From Phymatolithon calcareum (lineage: Eukaryota; Rhodophyta; Florideophyceae; Hapalidiales), in assembly GCA_977006965.1 (NCBI GenBank), contig OZ345360.1, positions 2,356,001-2,420,000 of the forward strand: a stretch of 64,000 nt of DNA, written 5' to 3'. Every line of letters begins with the position of its first letter. Position 1 is the first letter of the stretch. A program made the translations under genes and the position numbers. Below, piece after piece: positions 59,179 to 64,000 of this stretch. The notes under the pieces were generated by a model, which was not told the origin of the DNA, did not search any database, and saw nothing but the letters and a program-made list of their open reading frames with translations.

Positions 59179-60507
59179 TCATTGTACCTTGTCCAACTTT
59201 GCGCGAAGGGGTCCTGAGCGCTTCTCCGAAACCACAGCTCTGACCGCGTCATGAATAACCACAGCAGCTTGCGTGAGCTCCATCTCCGTTATCACGAGAG
59301 GCGGTGAAAAGCGAATTGTAGAATCGTCCGTCGCCTTCGCCAAAATTCCTTGTTGAGCCATAGATACACAAACATGCCGTGCCAGGTTCCCGTCAAGACC
59401 ATCAGGCATTTGCAAGGCGTTCAGCAACCCCATGCCACGTACATCTTTTGCAAACTCCATATTCACTAACTTTCGCAGAGCCTTCCGAAACTGCTTCCCC
59501 AACTTCTCGGCACGCTCCGCCAGCTTCTCATCCACCACGACCTCAAGCGCCTCCATCGCCACCGCGCACCCGAGCGGGTCACCACCAAAAGGAATTGGAT
59601 GTTCGCCAGACCCGAGCAAACTAACAATGTCATTGCGGCCCAGTACAGCAGACATGGGGTACATTCCGCTTGTGAGTGCCCTTCCTAACATGACCATATC
59701 CGGTCGGACGCTGTCGTGGTCCACGCAAAGCAGGCGCCCAGTGCGCCCCAATCCGGTTTGGATCTCATCAGCGATGAGCAGCGCGTTGTGCTTCTTGCAT
59801 AGATCTGCTGCGGCGGGCAAATAACCACGAGGCGGCACTGCAACACCTGCTTCGCTCTGTATGGGCTCAACCATAAATGCAGCCACATGCGGATGCGACA
59901 TAGCCTCCTCCAGTTGCTGCAGGTCTCCATAATCGACCATCTTCGTGTGTGCCGCCGAGAAAGATCCAGCTCCCTGTGCACGACCCCAAAAACTTCCTCG
60001 CGGAATAACTACGACCACGTTGTCCTCTGGTAAATGCTTATTCTTGTGCGCCCAACGCTGCGTAAGTTTCAAGGCCATGTCGCGTGCTTCATCTCCCGTG
60101 GTAAGCGCGACGCATCGGTCATACCCGAAAGTGGTGCACACCCTTTGCAGGTAAGCACCGAATTTATCGTTGTAGAAGGCACGTGACGTCAGACTCAGTG
60201 TCGCCGCTTGTGAGGCTAAAGCGGTGACGAGCCGCGGGTGACAATGGCCGAGATTCACCGAGTTGTGAGCTGACAGGAAGTCGAGGTACTCTCTGCCCTC
60301 CAAGTCCCACACGCGAGCGCCATAGCCGCGAGTTAATACAACAGGAAGTACCGCTTGATCGAAGATAGTGTGTTTCTTCTCTAGGGTAACGCATTCTTCC
60401 GAGGTGGCGGAGAGATGGGATCGGTCGGTGCTCAACACACGCAACCAGCTCTTACGGAATATACCTCGTTGGCGAAAGCTGTTGCAAATATAGAACGCAG
60501 ATTGCAT
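59179..60507 (-). CDS. Ornithine aminotransferase-like protein lacking the PLP lysine
   Basis: A 442-residue class III PLP-fold protein, collinear with ornithine delta-aminotransferase: SAHNSVNLGHCHPRLV (79-94), VEPIQSEAGVAVPPRGYL (213-230), IADEIQTGLGRTG (245-257, cofactor-binding D247), PFGGDPLGC. The family Schiff-base lysine in PDxxxLGKAL is replaced by arginine: PDMVMLGRALTSGMYP with R276, codon AGG at 59680-59682. The nearby VEAxETA block is also changed (TGDEARDMALKL). It therefore should not form an internal aldimine and is probably a pseudoenzyme. The N-terminus (MQSAFYICNSFRQRGIFRKSWLRVLST) looks mitochondrial. I chose ATG 60507; the upstream frame is open only from a TTG. The frame is otherwise intact, so it is not an obvious decaying pseudogene. 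Confidence 0.85.
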   Translation of the reverse strand: MQSAFYICNSFRQRGIFRKSWLRVLSTDRSHLSATSEECVTLEKKHTIFDQAVLPVVLTRGYGARVWDLEGREYLDFLSAHNSVNLGHCHPRLVTALASQAATLSLTSRAFYNDKFGAYLQRVCTTFGYDRCVALTTGDEARDMALKLTQRWAHKNKHLPEDNVVVVIPRGSFWGRAQGAGSFSAAHTKMVDYGDLQQLEEAMSHPHVAAFMVEPIQSEAGVAVPPRGYLPAAADLCKKHNALLIADEIQTGLGRTGRLLCVDHDSVRPDMVMLGRALTSGMYPMSAVLGRNDIVSLLGSGEHPIPFGGDPLGCAVAMEALEVVVDEKLAERAEKLGKQFRKALRKLVNMEFAKDVRGMGLLNALQMPDGLDGNLARHVCVSMAQQGILAKATDDSTIRFSPPLVITEMELTQAAVVIHDAVRAVVSEKRSGPLRAKLDKVQ

Positions 60508-60514
60508 CGCTTGG

Positions 60515-60546
60515 TTATTGAAAAGTTCTGCAGAACTTTTCAATAA
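60515..60546. repeat. 32-bp perfect palindrome upstream of the aminotransferase-like gene
   Basis: TTATTGAAAAGTTCTG is followed directly by its reverse complement. It ends eight bases before the ATG at 60507 (minus strand), so it lies in the 5' leader or core promoter. On RNA it would fold into a hairpin immediately before the start codon; on DNA it is a candidate dimer-binding site. It also creates the identical apparent peptide starts seen on both strands there. Confidence 0.92.
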
Positions 60547-60802
60547 AATGCGTGCATTACCATCACTGTGGATACCGTACGTCGTTGTGCATCATTGCCT
60601 TCTTCATCACTTCGCTGGCATGGTGGTCGACGGCGATTTACTTGAATGCATTCTATATGCATATCATACTTTGATCTGGACGAATATGACTGTTTCGTAA
60701 TTCTGTTTTACTGTATATTTTGGCATGCTTCATAGCCACGTCGTCGAGCATATGCCTCAAGAAGAAAACTACATGCGAACGTGACTTGAATGCTGGACGG
60801 CG

Positions 60803-63800
60803 ATGGCTCAGACTGCTATGCCTGACGCAGCGATGCAGAGATATCACCGTGCTGCGAATCAAATACGTCCCGATGAACGGAGCTACTGCTCCGCGTGGGC
60901 TGTTAGTGACATTCTTGTGACGAGCACACCGTCTTCACTCGCGATTTTTCGCTGCATATCTGAGCTTACACGTGCAGAGGCTTTAGAAGTCTTGGCATGT
61001 CTGTCGCTGCGAGAATGTGAAGGTGTTTCTGCAGCTGTTCGCATATCAGCTACTCTGCGTTCGAGCAGCTTTGGGTGGGAGACATTGTCTAAACTCATTC
61101 AGTTGGAATGGTCTTCCCGTGACCTCGCCCTCCTCGCCATAACCTTTGGAAGTCGGGCTCGCTATTCGAGAGACTGGAGCTCTTGCGTCAAAAGCGGTCT
61201 TGAAGGAAGCGATGAAGCAAAGGTGACAATGGCGGCTTTACTTGAGACTAATACGATCAACTTTCGGCGAGACTGTTTGGAAATTAAAGGCGCACCTGTT
61301 ACTAACTGGGAATCGCAGACGCCGTACGCACAGGACCCGTCCTTGGGCAGAGAGCTCGCTTGGTGCTTCTTTGCGGCACAATGCCAGATGGCGGTCGAGG
61401 CATCACTGAACTGCACATGCGCTGCTGCCGTCAATGGCGACTACAACGAACTAGAGCAGAACTGGTTACAACCTGCGGAGCCTGGGAACACAGTTTTGAA
61501 CAAGGAATACTTTCGTATGTTCGGAGTGCTGATGAGGAAGAGGTCGAACGAGCACTCCGAATATCAATCGATGCAAGACATACGTCAACCAGAATTTGCA
61601 TTCACGAAAAGCGTGCGACACGCGTTTTACCAGTTTGCATGTGCTTCGTCTTCTTGCATTCCTATTCTTCTGGAAGGACCGCATGGGTGCGGAAAGAGCG
61701 CAGTCGTATCGCGGCTCGCCAACATAACAAACACTGGTGTCAACTCGTCAACCATTTCGAGCGATAATGTCTGCTTTGTTCATATGGACACTGCGTCAAA
61801 CAAGGATGATTCGAATGACTTTTTCTCACTCGTAGGTTGCGTCGTTCCGCTGCCCGACGGGGGAGGCTTTCGCTGGCGCTTTGGACCTATCGGGCATGCA
61901 ATTGTGAACGGACAATGGCTTGTGCTTGAAAGCATGGACTGCGACAATCGAGTGGGCAACTCACACACTTCCGCTCTGATCAGCAGACTGGCAAACCTTC
62001 GACCCGGGGATGAATTTCAAGTGCCGTCAAGAAGCGAGCCACTGCGCGTTGGTCTTGGCTTTCGCTTGATTGCCACCCGCACCGTCAAGGTCACGGGCTC
62101 CGATGGAAGCAAGCAATGGACCCCGCCGGGAGGGTGGGATGCATGGCAGCGAATTTCCTTGCCATCTTTTTCACAGGAGGAGCAATCATCCATACTCAAC
62201 CATCGCTTCCCGAGTATTACAGATTGTGTACCGCGTGTCTTGCGCGCTATTTCCGGCGTGAGCGCGAAAATTTTGCAAAGACGTCGCGCCCTCGACAGGG
62301 AACCCACTCTGCGGGAGGCAGTGCGTATCTGCCAGCGATTGACACAGGCCCGGAAGGATGCACCGCAGGAGTTTTCTCCTGAACTTGCCCTGCTGGAGAC
62401 GCTCGATAGTCTCGTACTTTGGGCGTCTGATGATGGCCTTCGACAAGATCTTATTGCCATCTGTTCGGAGGCTTGGTCCGTGCCTGCGCATGTGGGAGAC
62501 GTTTTGTTGTCGGAGCGAAATCCGCCTGTTGTGAATTCCAGGGAGACGGTTCGTATCGGCAGGTTTCGAAGCCTTAAAAACTCCGAGGAAGCAGCAGCTT
62601 CAGGGCGTAGGAAACTTGCTATGACAAAACATACGGCAAGAACACTTGAAAGGATTGCACGATGCGTCAGTGTGGGGGAAAGCGTCCTGCTGAATGGGGA
62701 GACTGGAACTGGTAAGACGGCAACGTTGCAGGAATTGGCACGACTTTTGAACAAAAAGCTTGTTGTCGTCAACATGTCCCGGCAAAGCGACATCGGAGAC
62801 TTAATCGGAGGCTTTCGTCCTTTTGAAATGGCAGCTGTTTTACCTGAGCTTGTAAAACGATTTGAGGAAGCATTTTGTAAGCATTTGTCGAGTAAAAAGA
62901 ATGCACGTTTCCTTGATGCGTTACACAAGTCGGCTCGATCTCAGAGGCAGTCTGGACGTGCGCTGAGGCTCATGCATGGAGCCATGCAAGCAATACCTGC
63001 GTCAGTGCGAAATTCAAATTCTGATGCTGCTCTTGAATGGAGCCGAATTGAAAAAATGATTGCCAAGTTGGAGAAACTTATGCCGAGCATGGACGCTGCC
63101 TGGATCGGCAATGCAAAGTCAAGAGCAGATGAACAAGGACCAAATCCACCTCCTCGAAAACGACTACGGAGCAGCCCGCAGGCCGGCAATAACTCTGTAC
63201 TTGCGAAGGACACTGAGGACACTGGAAGAGAGGAGTCAACCGGCGAAAGAAAGAACAAAAATCGGCAAATCAACTTTGAGTATTCAGATGGAGCTCTAGT
63301 CTCTGCTCTTCGGGCAGGACATTGGGTGCTTCTGGACGAAATCAATTTGGCACCGGTAGAAGTGCTGGACTATTTGGTGTCACTTCTTGATCATGGCTCC
63401 CTCACTATCCCGAATGAAGAAGGTGAAACCGTGCACGCAGCGAAAGGATTTGCGCTATTTGCAGCAATGAATCCACCTACTGATTTTGGGAAGCGCCCCC
63501 TGTCGAAAGAAATCCGTTCAAGAGTGACAGAATTTTATATTGAAGACATCGACAACAAGGAGGACATTGCTCTTCTCGTCTCACAGCGCCTCTTCGGTGT
63601 GGATTTTTCGGAGCAACAAGCCCGTCGGCTTTCTACTGGCGAAGCTCGCCTCGCGCAGGACATCGCGGAATTTTACCTTGCGGTTCGACGACTGGCAAAG
63701 GATGGAACTGTGGACGATGCGTCAGGAAAATGTGCTCGCTTTAGCTTGAGGACTTTGTCGATAATGCTAAGTCACGCTGCTAGTGTTTCCAAACACATGA

Positions 63801-64000
63801 CGTCAAACGTGCAAGGGGAGAGACGTGCGGCATTTGAAGGTGCAATTCTTGCCTTTGCAACTCCATTGCCAAGAAGTGGACGCCCCTTTGTTGAGAAGCT
63901 TGCGTTGCAATATTTACTGCATGAGACCCATCCAAACAAGAAAAGGAAGAAGGGTCTCAGTAAGCAAATGCGACTCCCGCAAGGCTCGTCGTCGTGCGTC
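60803..64000 (+). CDS. MDN1: Midasin (MDN1/REA1), N-terminal 1066 residues, runs off the right edge
   Basis: An uninterrupted frame from ATG 60803 to the last base. Midasin is a giant dynein-like AAA ATPase (about 4500-5500 residues) that removes assembly factors from pre-60S ribosomal particles. The N-terminal domain (to about residue 285) is followed by AAA1 with Walker A GPHGCGKS at 292-299 and a Walker B-like region LVLESMDCDN. AAA2 has Walker A GETGTGKT at 632-639, Walker B VLLDEINLA (D845, E846), sensor-1 AAMNPPTDFGKRPL and the RSRVTEF arginine-finger region. The start ATG follows an in-frame stop by six codons. No intron was needed to keep the frame open over 3.2 kb. Other ATGs nearby (60818, 60833) are possible. 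The rest lies outside the window. Confidence 0.96.
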   Translation, partial: MAQTAMPDAAMQRYHRAANQIRPDERSYCSAWAVSDILVTSTPSSLAIFRCISELTRAEALEVLACLSLRECEGVSAAVRISATLRSSSFGWETLSKLIQLEWSSRDLALLAITFGSRARYSRDWSSCVKSGLEGSDEAKVTMAALLETNTINFRRDCLEIKGAPVTNWESQTPYAQDPSLGRELAWCFFAAQCQMAVEASLNCTCAAAVNGDYNELEQNWLQPAEPGNTVLNKEYFRMFGVLMRKRSNEHSEYQSMQDIRQPEFAFTKSVRHAFYQFACASSSCIPILLEGPHGCGKSAVVSRLANITNTGVNSSTISSDNVCFVHMDTASNKDDSNDFFSLVGCVVPLPDGGGFRWRFGPIGHAIVNGQWLVLESMDCDNRVGNSHTSALISRLANLRPGDEFQVPSRSEPLRVGLGFRLIATRTVKVTGSDGSKQWTPPGGWDAWQRISLPSFSQEEQSSILNHRFPSITDCVPRVLRAISGVSAKILQRRRALDREPTLREAVRICQRLTQARKDAPQEFSPELALLETLDSLVLWASDDGLRQDLIAICSEAWSVPAHVGDVLLSERNPPVVNSRETVRIGRFRSLKNSEEAAASGRRKLAMTKHTARTLERIARCVSVGESVLLNGETGTGKTATLQELARLLNKKLVVVNMSRQSDIGDLIGGFRPFEMAAVLPELVKRFEEAFCKHLSSKKNARFLDALHKSARSQRQSGRALRLMHGAMQAIPASVRNSNSDAALEWSRIEKMIAKLEKLMPSMDAAWIGNAKSRADEQGPNPPPRKRLRSSPQAGNNSVLAKDTEDTGREESTGERKNKNRQINFEYSDGALVSALRAGHWVLLDEINLAPVEVLDYLVSLLDHGSLTIPNEEGETVHAAKGFALFAAMNPPTDFGKRPLSKEIRSRVTEFYIEDIDNKEDIALLVSQRLFGVDFSEQQARRLSTGEARLAQDIAEFYLAVRRLAKDGTVDDASGKCARFSLRTLSIMLSHAASVSKHMTSNVQGERRAAFEGAILAFATPLPRSGRPFVEKLALQYLLHETHPNKKRKKGLSKQMRLPQGSSSCV

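Noticed and set aside
62017-62928. 303-codon minus-strand frame inside midasin
   Set aside because: Antisense shadow of an uninterrupted midasin frame that has AAA motifs. The minus frame has no recognisable domain.

Overview
This is a 64 kb piece of a eukaryotic nuclear genome. It carries long, almost intron-free genes on both strands, separated by gene-poor, repeat-rich, more AT-rich spacers of up to 7 kb. Recognisable nuclear genes include the largest subunit of RNA polymerase II (RPB1), two BET-type bromodomain proteins, a CDK9/CDK12-like kinase, a PHO80-like cyclin, a MAT1 homologue, NAA50, eIF2A, an NSE1-like SMC5/6 subunit, an RMP1/NEPRO-like protein, a MAP kinase kinase and midasin. 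A plastid-lipid-associated protein (fibrillin) with a transit-peptide-like N-terminus and a YdcF/DUF218 protein of cyanobacterial flavour point to a photosynthetic host. A red alga is my best guess: the genes are intron-poor, the RPB1 tail has few regular heptads, and one tRNA-Lys gene appears to be broken by two introns, one of them at an ectopic position as reported for the red alga Cyanidioschyzon merolae. I cannot name the species.

Layout. 1-1 kb: start of an unidentified minus-strand gene that leaves the window. 1.7-3.4 kb: BET protein 1. 3.4-7.2 kb: repeat- and hairpin-bearing spacer. 7.2-12.7 kb: RPB1. 12.7-20 kb: a 7 kb stretch without convincing genes. 20-25.1 kb: PHO80-like cyclin, NAA50 (divergent from the cyclin) and organellar MnmE, followed by a hAT-type MITE with intact 8-bp target duplications in the MnmE 5' region. 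26.2-27.4 kb: an unidentified secreted-looking protein in two frames. 29.5-33.1 kb: class II dihydroorotase and BET protein 2. 34.8-38.7 kb: a small zinc-finger/membrane ORF, a large fold-back inverted repeat, and a GH13 (amylosucrase/trehalose-synthase-like) enzyme. 39.4 kb: the split tRNA-Lys(CUU). 39.5-42.3 kb: repeat-rich spacer. 42.3-64 kb: a dense block holding the CDK, an F-box protein, a MAT1 homologue without a RING, an NSE1 homologue without a RING (two introns), the RMP1/NEPRO-like protein, a membrane protein, a 2OG-Fe(II) oxygenase, eIF2A, a MAP2K, fibrillin, YdcF, an ornithine aminotransferase-like protein whose PLP lysine is replaced by arginine, and the first 1066 residues of midasin.

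How the genes fit together. The window is rich in Pol II transcription functions: the enzyme, a CTD-kinase candidate, the CAK assembly factor, and BET readers that in other eukaryotes connect acetylated chromatin to P-TEFb. These genes are not an operon; each has its own spacer and orientation, and the co-location may be chance. The most unusual items are the two-intron tRNA, the lysine-less aminotransferase, the two adjacent divergent genes (MAT1 and NSE1) that both lack the RING their families normally carry, the degenerate RPB1 tail, and the population of fold-back and palindromic elements in the spacers.
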